In this document: positions 22,355 to 32,555 of the stretch, one piece after another | How the letters are laid out: the number at the start of each line of letters is the position of its first letter | Numbering within the stretch: position 1 is the first letter of the stretch | DNA from: Mycocentrospora acerina | Lineage: Eukaryota; Ascomycota; Dothideomycetes; Pleosporales | Reading direction: 5' to 3' | Assembly (NCBI GenBank): GCA_022701365.1 | Contig: JAKUHH010000325.1 | Coordinates: 1-64,000 of the forward strand | DNA: 64,000 nt | Translations under genes and position numbers: made by a program | Notes under the pieces: generated by a model | What the model was told of the DNA's origin: nothing | The model's database searches: none | What the model saw: the letters and a program-made list of their open reading frames with translations, nothing else

Positions 22355-22415
22355 TCAGATGTCAGGACACAGCTCTATCCCATTGTGCTATGCAAGCTAA
22401 AAAAAAAGGTACTAT
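22355..22415 (-). repeat. tRNA-like repeat, copy 1
   Basis: Minus strand reads GCTTGCATAGCACAATGGG then ATAGAGCTGTGTCCTGACA, matching plus-strand 34495-34535 (GCTTGCAAGGCACAGTGGG and so on) at roughly 85% by eye. The TAGC..AATGG word resembles a Pol III A box; a B box is not convincing here, so it is not a working tRNA. Confidence 0.4.
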
Positions 22416-23126
22416 GATCTATCATCTGATAGATCCTGGAATAGAACAGTACATATTCTCAGGTTGAACCACTTCCTGACATCAACTATAGAGAATTACT
22501 TATTTCTGATTACAACCCAAGTCGCGTGTTCTGGAAATAGTATGAGGTAGTCTGTGTTAATCTTCTTTTCCTACGTTCCTTCTATCCTTCGATTTTTAAT
22601 GATTTCTAAATTTATCTGTCTCTTGCAATTGAGATCGTTCCTTCAACCTCTGTTGCAGGTTTGTTGTTCTTAATCCCTTTCCGCGCAGGGTAGGCTTGTT
22701 AGAGCTAGTTTTTCCTTTGCTTCCGGCATTTAAAGTGGTGAAAAAATTAAGTATGCGGTCATAATTAATTGCATCTTCCAGTCCGTTAGCCTCAGGGTCA
22801 TTGCCGTTCTCCAGTATCAATATGGGAACCAGAACCACAGAAAAGGTATGCTAGCCAATATTTGTACGCATAGCATTTGCGTCTTGAACGTGATGACTAA
22901 TTTAGATGAATAAAGTATGCACGTTGATTAAGTTGAAAACATCACTTGATTACCGCGTTGATCCAAAAAACTGCAAGTGCCTTCGCCATAGTCGTGTTGC
23001 AACATTTTAAGTAGTGAAATTGTAACCTTGATGGGATATATAGGCGACTTGACTGTTACTTACGCTTTTTATCTTCATTTACATCTGTCCTCCCAAACCA
23101 TTACTCTTAATTCCAAGACTTCTATT

Positions 23127-24089
23127 CTATATGTTTTGAATTGCGCGCTTTCGGTTTTCTAGCGCTCTGAGCGTGGCTGACACCCCCGGACCGAGTGCCT
23201 CAAAGGCACGAGGAAGACCCGGATACACATGCAGTTCAGTTTCGATTTCAGCAGCCCCGAGTCTATTCAGGTAGATAAGATCCGCTTCTAAGAACAGATC
23301 TAGAGACCCAATGTCCATATAAGTAGATGGTAGACCCCGAACATCCTCCACTCGACCAGGAGCAGCATAATCTGGGACTTCATTTGTACCGTATTTTTCT
23401 CCCAACAATGCTTTCCATCCGGTTTTATTATCATCACTGTCCCAGATGACGTATTGCGATATGCTGCGGAGATCTCGGTCGTAACGGTCGTCTAGCATAG
23501 GATAGACGAGAATCTGCTTCGCAAGAGGTGGCGTCAAGCCACGGTCTCGAGCCAACAGTGCGGTACCAGCGGCAATGCCACCTCCTGAGCTCTCTCCCAT
23601 AACAGCAATCCGGTCGGGATCTATGTTGAACTTGTTTGCATTTTGAAGCACCCAAGTTAAGGCCGCATAGCCATCCTCCACTTGAGCCGGATGCTGGTGC
23701 ACAGGAGCAAGTCGATATTCCACAGAGAATAGTTGCACGCCGGTTGCAGCGACTAAATAGGAGAGAGATGCGGCAACCATTTCGACGGTCCCACCGAAAT
23801 AGCCACCACCGTGGAAATGCACTATACAAGGCCCAGCTTCCCTTGTTTGTCCCCCCACAAGTGGAGAAAGACGCTGCAGTCTGATCGATGAACCGTCGTC
23901 CGAAGAAATCCAATGGTCGGTGGCTTCGACTTCTTGGGCTAGTTGCTGTGGAGGAATCATAGCTCCAAATGCTGCCATGCCCTGGACTCTAGAATCGATA
24001 TCGAAAGCAGGGACCTTAGGAGCTGAGGCAAGAATCTTAGCGATAGGCTCGGCAGCCCTTGCAAACTCTGGGTCCACCTTAAGAGTCAT
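23127..24089 (-). CDS. Alpha/beta hydrolase, HSL (fold-3) family, catalytic His replaced
   Basis: A 320-residue single-exon protein of the hormone-sensitive-lipase esterase family, usual length, starting at ATG 24087-24089. The oxyanion motif HGGG is at 93-96, the nucleophile elbow GESSG at 165-169 (Ser167), and the acid Asp264 lies in DIGSLDLF. Where relatives have P-H-(A/G)-F-E at the end, this protein reads GLPRAFEA, so the catalytic His position (294) is Arg (CGT; CAT would give His). It has no signal peptide. It lies downstream of, and in tandem with, the cleavage dioxygenase gene. The fold is certain; activity is doubtful unless another His substitutes. Confidence 0.9.
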   Translation of the reverse strand: MTLKVDPEFARAAEPIAKILASAPKVPAFDIDSRVQGMAAFGAMIPPQQLAQEVEATDHWISSDDGSSIRLQRLSPLVGGQTREAGPCIVHFHGGGYFGGTVEMVAASLSYLVAATGVQLFSVEYRLAPVHQHPAQVEDGYAALTWVLQNANKFNIDPDRIAVMGESSGGGIAAGTALLARDRGLTPPLAKQILVYPMLDDRYDRDLRSISQYVIWDSDDNKTGWKALLGEKYGTNEVPDYAAPGRVEDVRGLPSTYMDIGSLDLFLEADLIYLNRLGAAEIETELHVYPGLPRAFEALGPGVSATLRALENRKRAIQNI

Positions 24090-24959
24090 GTTGAAAAAAA
24101 GTCGTAAAGATTAGAGAAGGGAATTCTTGTAAGCCCTAAGTTAAGAATTGAAAGTAAGTTGGGGATTCCAATCTGGATGATACTTATATAAAAAATATGA
24201 TTGTCATTAACCCGCAGATTGTGGATGTGTTTGGCTTTGCATTCGGTGTATCATCTCGGATGTCACGCAGCCTCAGAAGCAATACCGCGACCCATGTTCG
24301 ATACTATTGTCAGCAACTAGGTTATCCACCAGTGCGAGCATTTGACAGATGGATCTGGTGGGGAATTCGCGATGAGCCGAAGCAGAGTCAAGATGGCCGT
24401 TCAAGGTTAGCTTAGCTAGTGGAGGGTATTTTCCGCAGGAGGGACATGTCCGAAAGCTAATCATTCAGTCGTCCCATCGGTCTCTTCACATCTTTCCCAC
24501 CATTTCCAATACGTTCATTCCTCCGTAAATAGAAGATTGCGAAGACCGGTAACCTATGGCTCGCACACAATACTGTTTTAAGCCTAATGCTTACCTTGAC
24601 ATTGCATTCCCGGTCTAGCATACCCATCACTGGTCAAAACTGTCTGATAATGGGAACACTACTCAGTAGACTTATTGGCAGTATTATCAGACGACCGCCA
24701 CCAGTTGACTATCTGCAGTCGTTTAACACTGCCTCATATCCATAGGCAGAGCTGGAGAAAAGCGTATAGGCTTGACGTGCTTGTATTATTGTCATTTATT
24801 AACGCTAACATCAACTTATATTGCGGTGGCTCTCTTCAAGCAAAGCATGATAATTAAGAAGTAAATAAATAAATGCAAATTTGAATAGCTATCTTAATTT
24901 TAACAATTGAAAAATACATTTCCCACAAACGAGTGAAAGCCACAAGCAATAGTGAATAT
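24090..24959. other. Intergenic, 870 bp
   Basis: Promoter side of the hydrolase (from 24089) and 3' side of the dioxygenase. No gene seen; short frames lack motifs. Confidence 0.5.
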
Positions 24960-26651
24960 CTACAGACAAGTTTGAATATGTTTTCCTAGCCAGTGATGCA
25001 AATTCACATCTGTTTCACTAAAATGTGGCCCATCTCTGATTTCAAATATTTTACTTCGAGCTTGGAGAGGTTCCAATGGTCCTTTGTTGAAAAGCTTGAC
25101 CTCGTCTTCAGGGAAATAGGTAAGCGGCTTCCTTGGGCCTAGTTCTTTTGTATCCACACAATTTCCGTGAATTTGTGATTTCACATGAAATGGAAGCTCT
25201 GCAACCGCGATCGGCTTACTGAAGTCCTTAGTATCGATGAAGACTAGTTCCGTGCCACGAGCATCTGGTCGGTCCACCACCGACATAATCCAGCCATCCC
25301 CTTCAGGCGCATCGTCAGATCGAGGAATAAAAGTCGGTTCCTGCACCGTCGCTTGATTACCAGGGTAGAAATACTGCGTTTCTCCTGTTCCCTTGTTGAT
25401 CATGGCGAGCGCATTCAATCCATGGTAGATGTTGTCGGATGATGTGTTCTCGTTCTGCAAGAAAACAGCCATGAATATGATTTTGTACTTCTTGGTCATG
25501 AATCGCTCATCCAGACGCGGAAATTCTGATGGAATATCAATTATGACTTCTGGATCTTCAAGCCAAGATTCACTAGGTTTCGCAGGATCAATTTCCCAAC
25601 GGACAAAATCCGCCTTGGGGGTTGACAAAGGCACCTTTCCTTCAGGATCCGGGAAGAATGGAAAGTGGTTGTCGTGCACTCTGGATGCCTCGAAATACAA
25701 CTTACCATTCTCTTCCCACGCTCCCGCAGAGTGAATGTTGACGCAGTTGTGCCAGTAGTAAACTCGACTTTCACCGTGTTTCCAGCCAGCAGGAGGGGAA
25801 GCCTTTCTACGAGGCACGACAACAAAGGGGGCTGGTCGATCGGGCCGGTACATCCAGTGATTCTCACCTTTCTTCATACGCTCAATATCATGGCCAAATG
25901 GCCAGGACATAAGAATAATGAAGTTTTCCGTAATACCACAGTCGTGAATCAGTGTTGGAAAGGGTTGTTTCACCCAGAACTCCTCGGTTTTTTTACCGTC
26001 CTTGCCAATAGACCATGTTACAACATCATCGGAGCCGGTTCCTTTCGCCGCAAAACCGAATGTCACCAGTTCTTCGCTGAAAGGGTCAACATGGGGATGA
26101 GCAGAAAACGATTTGGACTTGACTTGATCGTAAAAGGGATCATAGCCTACGGTGTCCAGAGTGTCCGGATCAATTTCGTATGGATTCCCAACTTCTTCCA
26201 ATGCAAGGAGACGATTCGCCCAATAGATTACATTGGTGTTTGCTGACGAATCGACGGCAGCTCTGATGCAAGGATGGCGATCCCAAGGATTCTGGAAGGC
26301 ACCAAAGAGGGGTTTTCCCGCACGTATTTCGAGCCGAAGTTTCTCCGTCTTGACATATTTCATCTTAAAATCAATGCGGCTTTCATGGATGCGAAAGGCA
26401 GAAATTGAGCCGTCCCCATCGATAGGAACAGCTTTCTCTTTCCGCATATATCGATCAGGACCCACTCGATAAAATGTACCGTCGATCTTTACTGGAATTT
26501 GACCATAAACGACAAGATTACCAGCCTCAGCTTCAAATCGACCTGGATTCGAGGAGCCACTAAGGTCAGACGTTGTTGGCCAATTCGACTTCAGCCTCGA
26601 TTTCACTTCTTGCATGCTTCCAGCCAGTGCTCCAGGTACCAAGTCTTTCAT
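24960..26651 (-). CDS. Carotenoid/stilbene-cleaving dioxygenase (RPE65/CCD family)
   Basis: An intronless 563-residue non-haem Fe(II) dioxygenase that cleaves C=C bonds in carotenoids, apocarotenoids or stilbenes. The four iron-binding His contexts are visible in order: SAHPHVDP (about 190), PTLIHDCGITENF (about 243), YYWHNCVNIHSAG (about 310) and KSQIHGNCVD (about 495). GTFYRVGP and GDGSISAFR near the N terminus are family hallmarks. No signal peptide. The start ATG (26649-26651) gives a normal N terminus. It is divergent from the Baeyer-Villiger monooxygenase gene with 712 bp between. Substrate class cannot be decided from sequence; lignostilbene or apocarotenoid cleavage are both possible. 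Confidence 0.93.
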   Translation of the reverse strand: MKDLVPGALAGSMQEVKSRLKSNWPTTSDLSGSSNPGRFEAEAGNLVVYGQIPVKIDGTFYRVGPDRYMRKEKAVPIDGDGSISAFRIHESRIDFKMKYVKTEKLRLEIRAGKPLFGAFQNPWDRHPCIRAAVDSSANTNVIYWANRLLALEEVGNPYEIDPDTLDTVGYDPFYDQVKSKSFSAHPHVDPFSEELVTFGFAAKGTGSDDVVTWSIGKDGKKTEEFWVKQPFPTLIHDCGITENFIILMSWPFGHDIERMKKGENHWMYRPDRPAPFVVVPRRKASPPAGWKHGESRVYYWHNCVNIHSAGAWEENGKLYFEASRVHDNHFPFFPDPEGKVPLSTPKADFVRWEIDPAKPSESWLEDPEVIIDIPSEFPRLDERFMTKKYKIIFMAVFLQNENTSSDNIYHGLNALAMINKGTGETQYFYPGNQATVQEPTFIPRSDDAPEGDGWIMSVVDRPDARGTELVFIDTKDFSKPIAVAELPFHVKSQIHGNCVDTKELGPRKPLTYFPEDEVKLFNKGPLEPLQARSKIFEIRDGPHFSETDVNLHHWLGKHIQTCL

Positions 26652-27363
26652 GGTCGACTAGAAGGGTTGATTAGAATGAGTAAACAGAATTTATAAATTT
26701 CTTTTGAGATAGACTGAGACTGAAATAATTTCTCATGATCGATTCTATTCAATGTCAATGCTGGTGGTTGATAATTTATATCACACATTTCTGTATTTTC
26801 GACAAGTGTTTTGATTGCCGTCAGAGCAGCCCCATTCGCCTCGCGCGAAAAGACTCGTTTTACGGGGAATCCCCACGTTCCCCACAATCCCCGCAAAGTA
26901 CTTAAAGTATCACTGATTCGTCTTTGAACGATGACGCTGTCGGTTTTTTCGGAAATCTCCTTCGCAAAATCCCCACCTCATTGAAACAACTTGCCTGCTA
27001 GACTCTCAAAGAAACATCATAATGCGAAGTGTGATGAGGACGGTGTCAGTTGCGCAGGCTTTAGTAATCATTTTGCACCTAGTCACGCGCAGTGCAAGTG
27101 TAAGCATTAAATGTTTTAAGATTCTAGGCCATAGAATCCGGAAAGAACACGCGGTGTAGGCTGCTATGTCTCGGTGGTTGGACATCCGAACGTCCGAACA
27201 GATTGACTGTACGTTGGATGTGAGCTGGCTCCCGACAAGCATCGTTATTACACAGCTAACACATTATAAGTACAAAAAGACTCCCATGTTGCCATTCTCC
27301 GATACCTCTCTCAACTAAGACATTGCAAAGTCTAATCAAATTGTTCAACACTACTCTCTGATC
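26652..27363. promoter_or_regulatory. Shared divergent promoter region, dioxygenase / monooxygenase
   Basis: 712 bp between two start codons facing away from each other. TTATAAG at 27264-27270 lies about 95 bp before the monooxygenase ATG. TCCGAACGTCCGAAC at 27185-27199 is a direct TCCGAAC repeat, a possible binding site for a zinc-cluster protein. Inference only. Confidence 0.4.
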
Positions 27364-29397
27364 ATGGCGACTATTTCCGAGCCTTTTCGTTACTCTAAGC
27401 ATTGGATAGGAGAGCCTCGACCTATACGAGTTGTTGTAGTCGGTGCAGGGATCTCGGGCATAGCGGCTGTGAAACTCTTCAAAGAGTTCCTGGGAAACCA
27501 ACCGGTTGCATTAACGCTGTTCGAGAAGAACAACGATGTGGGAGGGACTTGGCTGGAGAACAGATATCCTAGGTACTGAAAAAAGCCGCAAAAGTCAGTG
27601 CTTAGGCTAACTCTCCATCATAGCTGCTCCTGTGATATCCCTGCTCACAATTACACGTATTCATGGGAGGGTAATCCGAAATGGTCACGCATGTACGTCG
27701 AAGCTGAGGAAATCTTCAATTTCTACAAGGGCCGAGCTGAGGCATATGGCGTCTTTGATTACCTTAAGTTAGGGCATCAGGTGCACGAGGCTATCTGGAG
27801 TGATACAAAAGGAAAGTGGATATTGAAAGTTGAAGATCTGGCCACAAAACATGTGATGGTGGAAGAAGCTGAGGTTCTGATCAACGCCGGAGGATTCTTG
27901 AAGTTTGTGATGAAGTCAACTCATCTCCCCCGCATGAGCTGACACACACACAGTAAATGGAAATGGCCAGAGGTAAGCGGATTGAAATTTTTTCAAGGAG
28001 ATTTAATTCATTCTGCAATTTGGGACGACTCTATTAGCTTCCGAGACAAAACAGTGGCGGTGATAGGATCGGGATCATCGGCTATACAGATTGTTCCAAA
28101 GATACAGAAAGGTAAGATTAAAGATTTTTATCAGTAATATAACTAAGAGATCGTGTAGATGTCAAGCATCTCTTCTCTATCAATAGATCGCCCACTTGGA
28201 TTTCTCCGAAATTTGCGTCTGAACACATTCCCCAACATCCAGAGATGAGGTATACAGAAGAAGAACAAAAGCAATGGGCGGATGATCCAGAGAAACTTCT
28301 CCGCGTTCGAAAGGCGTTGGAAACTTCAATGCTCAATGTCTATGAGTTGCATTATAAGAACTCTGACTTACAAGCGGAGTTGTTCAGGATTTGCTCGCAT
28401 GATATGCATGCTGTTCTCTCTAAGAAAGAAGGACTGTCAGAATTGCTGATTCCTAAATTTGGAGTCGGCTGTCGGAGGTAAGTAATGAATGAATGATGAT
28501 ATTGGCTCGGTTAACCTCTCTTAGACTCACTCCTGGTGTTGGTTATCTTGAAGCCTTGGTTGAGAACAACGTCACTGTTATCGGAGAGAGCATAGAACAA
28601 ATCACTGTTGACAGCGTCGTGACCAAAAGTGGCGTTGAAATAAAGATCGATACCATCATTTGTGCGACAGGGTTTGATACGAGCTATCGTCCATCCTTCA
28701 ACGTCCGGGGCAAGCATAATAAAGATCTGAGAGATGTATGGGCTGATAAGCCTAGGTCTTACTTGTCTATTGCTGTCTCAGGATTTCCAAACTATTTTGG
28801 TAGGGTTCTATCCGCTCTGTAACGCTCTGTGCCCGCTAATTCTTCGTACCGTAGTTGTCGGAGGACCCAACTTTCCAATCGCAAACGGCTCCGTAATCCC
28901 CTCTCTGGAGGCAACGTTGAAATATGCCTTCGAAGCAGTTCGCAAGATTCAAAGACAGAACATCAAGTCCCTTTATCCAATTCCCGCAGCTATCGACGAT
29001 TTTCAGCAGTACAAAGATGCCATAATGAATGACATGGTCTGGACTTCGAGTTGTCGATCGTGGTAAGTGCCACTCCATGTTCATCATATTCGTTGATTGG
29101 AGATTTCATTGATAAATTCGCCACTTTTCTAAACCAGGGAGAATGTGTACTGATGATCTACGACTTAGGTATAAGAACGGCAAAGCAGATGGAGAAGTCT
29201 GGGGACCATGGCCAGGTTCTTCACTGCACTTTAGACAGCTATTAGAAGAGCCGCGATGGGAAGATTATGAGATCGAGTACCTGCTTCCGAACCGGTTCGA
29301 GTTTCTTGGTAATGGAAGGACTGAGCCAGAGATGACAGGCGGTGATATCGCTTATTTTCTCAGTGAGCCTGTTCGAGAAGTTCACAAGGACAGATGA
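27364..29397 (+). CDS. FAD-dependent Baeyer-Villiger-type monooxygenase
   Basis: NADPH/FAD monooxygenase, 558 residues. My exons are 27364-27572, 27624-27902, 27954-28111, 28159-28477, 28525-28799, 28855-29062 and 29169-29397. All introns begin GT and end AG, and the joined frame is open. The FAD Rossmann GAGISG is at 27-32, followed by FEKNNDVGGTW and CDIPAHNYTYSWEG. The Baeyer-Villiger fingerprint FxGxxxHxxxW is present as FQGDLIHSAIW, then the NADPH motif GSGSSA. Later come ICATGFDTSYRP and the C-terminal CRSWYKNGKADG of this fungal subgroup. The enzyme inserts oxygen next to a ketone or aldehyde carbonyl. The neighbouring dioxygenase makes carbonyl products and the next gene is a hydrolase, consistent with a stepwise degradation route. 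Confidence 0.9.
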
Positions 29398-30427
29398 CCA
29401 CAATTATCTGAGGAGGATTTACAAAATTCTCAGATAGTTAATCAAAATATTAAAGCTTTTCATCAATATTATTCCCTAGAAATATTTAGAAACATCTTGT
29501 TAACTTATTGCATTAATTTACCATAGTCACAAACAAACATTAACCATCGAAGAAAGCCACATCTTCATGATCAGTCTGTTTCGTCAATGAAAAAAAATCG
29601 AAATATATCATAAGTCGATAGCAATTACCATCCTTAGGAGAAAACTTAAGACAATTATGCGGAGATCTCTACCACACTTATTCTCAACTGAGCTAATGAT
29701 TTGTGCAGAAATTTAACCACTCCAACTAATGCTCTCTAATACTGATTTTATCTGAGTGTTAGAATTCTGCTTGAATATACTCATCTTTCTCAGCGTACTG
29801 AGCGTTCTCTTGACACTGGACAATGAAACGTTTCTATTCCAAGGTTGTAAAGCCATCTGATATTGGGGCTAGTGTAGGGTGACAATTATGATTCCTTAGA
29901 ATAGTTTAGGCAACTGAGCGTTAGGAAATTTTTTTCGCATAAGCCTACTTCAACATAACTCTAAAATTTACATCTTTTGGTTATGGTGAATTTCTCATAT
30001 CAATAATGAATTTGTAGTTCTACTTCGAGAACTATTTTATATCATGCAGGAGTTGGAAGGTAGTGTAACACATTTTATAACACCATAGAACCACGCCTTG
30101 TTGCAACAATCTCAACAAGTAACTAGATTGGCCGACTCACTTTTCTGAAATGATCGTTTTTCCATCTACTGGTCTCTGAAAAGTCTACAGGTAAGGAGTA
30201 AAATGCTAGTATTGTTTACTATAGTTGCCGAAGAAGACTAATATGTGGCTTAAGTAAGAAGGACATGTCGTGCCTATCCTGACGGATAATTTGGCATTTT
30301 AGGTCTGGAACGATTATGGTAGTAAGAATGGTCTTCTTCCGGCCACAAAACTGGCGGCATAGGCGTTTTGAGTGATCTCATTGTTAGCTCCTAAGCTCTG
30401 TCATCTCTACGGCGTGCATGTCGATTC
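29398..30427. other. Intergenic between convergent genes
   Basis: AT-rich, no gene. 3' ends of the monooxygenase (plus) and the regulator (minus) face each other across it. Confidence 0.5.
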
Positions 30428-32555
30428 CTATATGACCAGTTCCAATACCTCCTCCAACTGACTTACAGAGGAAAAAATTGCCATTATCCTACCATCCCTT
30501 GGTTTTCCAGCGTAGAAGTTCATTTTATCGAGCATTAGTGTCGCGACCCTATGATATTCTGGAGCGTGTCGAAGCCAGCTGTCTGTGTTTAAGCGGTCAT
30601 CGGAACATGTAGATATGTCGCAACCAAGTAGATTGGTCGATACCTTGGGTCGCCTTTCCCAAGCTACGTTCCATCTATTTAGGCTGCCGCGCAAGGCACA
30701 AATTGTAGAAGACGAGTTACAAAGAGACGTTGATTGACAAAGAATTGCTGCTTGGATAGCTGATTGGAGTTAAAATTAGTGTTGTGTGTCTAATTCTTAG
30801 CTTAAAGATGTCACTGACCGACGACTAATGTCACAAAACTAAGAATTGACATTCCAGCCATATCTTGCAGCTCAGTAGGGTGGTCATCTTCGGAACATAG
30901 TAGCTCAACGATATCGCGAATAGTGTTGTTCCAGATAGGCGGATGTCCCAGTTCTTGCAGCAACAATAGAAGCTCTTCCCCTGTCGAAACCCTGAAACAA
31001 GGCTCGGGATAAGGGAGAGTCATGTTCAGCTCTGAAAGCTTGATTCGAGGTGGTATACCATGGAAAATCGCGTACTGATTATCAAAGAGGAACATAAAAG
31101 TATGAGTCCTGAATCCGCATCTCAGCACATTAGCCAATATTCAGTAATACGACACTCACCTAATTAGCTCCTCGTCAAGTACGTATCGGGGCCAGTCAAT
31201 GAAGTTCTGATTCAAATCAATATCAGCGCTGTGTTTTGCTCGATCAAATCCGAGATCTCTTGCAGCCTATCAATTCTATAAGTGAGGTTTTGGTCAATAT
31301 TCTTTCAGAAACCTACAGCAACGACAGCTGGGAACAATTGATCTCGAATTCTCTGTTTAGAATCCTTGAGACCTTCCCAGTGTTGCACCGTACAGACGAG
31401 CGTGCACTTTGTAACAACCTTAACTTATCGCGCAACATAGTTTCAGAATCCTCCCCAGGTGAGCTCTTGAACGTGGACCAAAGGCCCAACTGCTGAAACA
31501 CTATCCATTCCGCAGTTTCTAGCCATTTTCTCGCATTCGATGCATCTTCCGGATTGTTCGACATGAAACAGCCTATCAATACTATAATAAGGATCATGAA
31601 GGTCGGCGTTTTGTTAACATCAAAACTGGGTTTGTGGATAATGGGACAGTGAAGAGACCATCGACTCCAAAATAGCTGAAGATATTTCTCGAGATTAAAT
31701 GGATTGAAAAATTCAATATGCGAGTGATCTTGCGTACAATTTTCGTTAAGTGCGGTTGGCGCTAAGGATTTGAACAATGGAGTTCCTTGTATAGTACTCC
31801 AAAGTGCTGTGGACTGCGAGAACAAGGGATGAGAGATCCAGGAAGCTATTCGAGATGTTTCAATGACGCTAGAGTCATTTAGACCTTTAATAAATTCCAT
31901 ATCTGCGTCAAGCCACGTTGGATTTTGCCAATCGATCAGCGAATCGAACAAATTGCTTTCAGTTGAGCTTTGGTCACGCTCATCCGGCCTAGTGTAGTTG
32001 AAGACATGATAGAGACCGGAAGAATTTGTGAGCTGGATAATGAAACCAATCTGGAGCTGGCTGAGTTGAGACCCATCATAAGTGTTTTCGCTTCGCCGAC
32101 TATATTCTAAACGAGATTGTTGTTCGTTACGTTTGTTCAGGAGCGCAGCTGGAGAGCTGCTAAGCCCAATCGGACTTGATCGGAATTTCCAAGTCTCAAT
32201 ATCCAAAAGGCTTGTGGCACGGTTCCAATGAGTGTTATTACTAGATGCTCGTTCGTAAGAGCATGCGTAGGATTTTGCGGCGCAGTTACTGCATGGGACA
32301 ACTTGATCGCATCGTTGTTTATTCGCAGCGCAGCGATCACAAGCATGTCTTCTCCGTCCCGGTGGCAGCTGTGCAGGTATGGCCGCTCCAAGTAGCTTTC
32401 GTAGTGAACAGGTTCTCCAATGCTTGCGTAGAGCATCGCTACATACAATAGTCAATAGCGTACAAAAGCGTCAGCAATATGTAGACTCACCTACGCTTGA
32501 ATTGCGACGCGCAGAAATCACACTTCCACGCTTTACGGGTTGAGTCTGAGTACAT
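30428..32555 (-). CDS. C2H2 plus Zn(II)2Cys6 transcription factor (possible frameshift)
   Basis: A nuclear regulator with two DNA-binding modules. Exon 1 (32491-32555) and exon 2 (from 32438) join into CDFCASQFKRSDALRKHWRTC, a C2HC-type finger (Cys12, Cys15, His28, Cys32). A zinc cluster follows with Cys55, 58, 65, 71, 74 and 81. The middle domain resembles Fungal_trans (IIHKPSFDVNK, LFDNQYAIFHGIPPRI). Further introns are 31267-31316, 31109-31159 and 30760-30818. Exon 2 is frame-open to 31313, but the homologous reading QHWEGLKDSKQRI near 31390 needs another frame. Either an extra intron (for example 31419-31501, 83 nt, weak donor) or a one-base frameshift near 31440 is required. Without the extra intron the total is not a multiple of three. 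It may control the adjacent enzymes. Confidence 0.78.

Larger units (their letters stand above)
18971..23126. other. 4-kb AT-rich gene-free stretch with repeats
   Basis: No gene supported. It holds the CACGTG foldback element (20868-21097), a partial copy at 21271-21300, GTTAGGGTTAGGGG at 21451-21464 and a tRNA-like repeat at 22355-22415. Minus frame 22596-22838 has a lysine-rich end but lacks an ATG and any motif. It separates the decayed left region from intact genes. Confidence 0.5.

Noticed and set aside
24197..24857. Plus-strand frames between hydrolase and dioxygenase
   Set aside because: Short, motif-free and lying in a promoter region.
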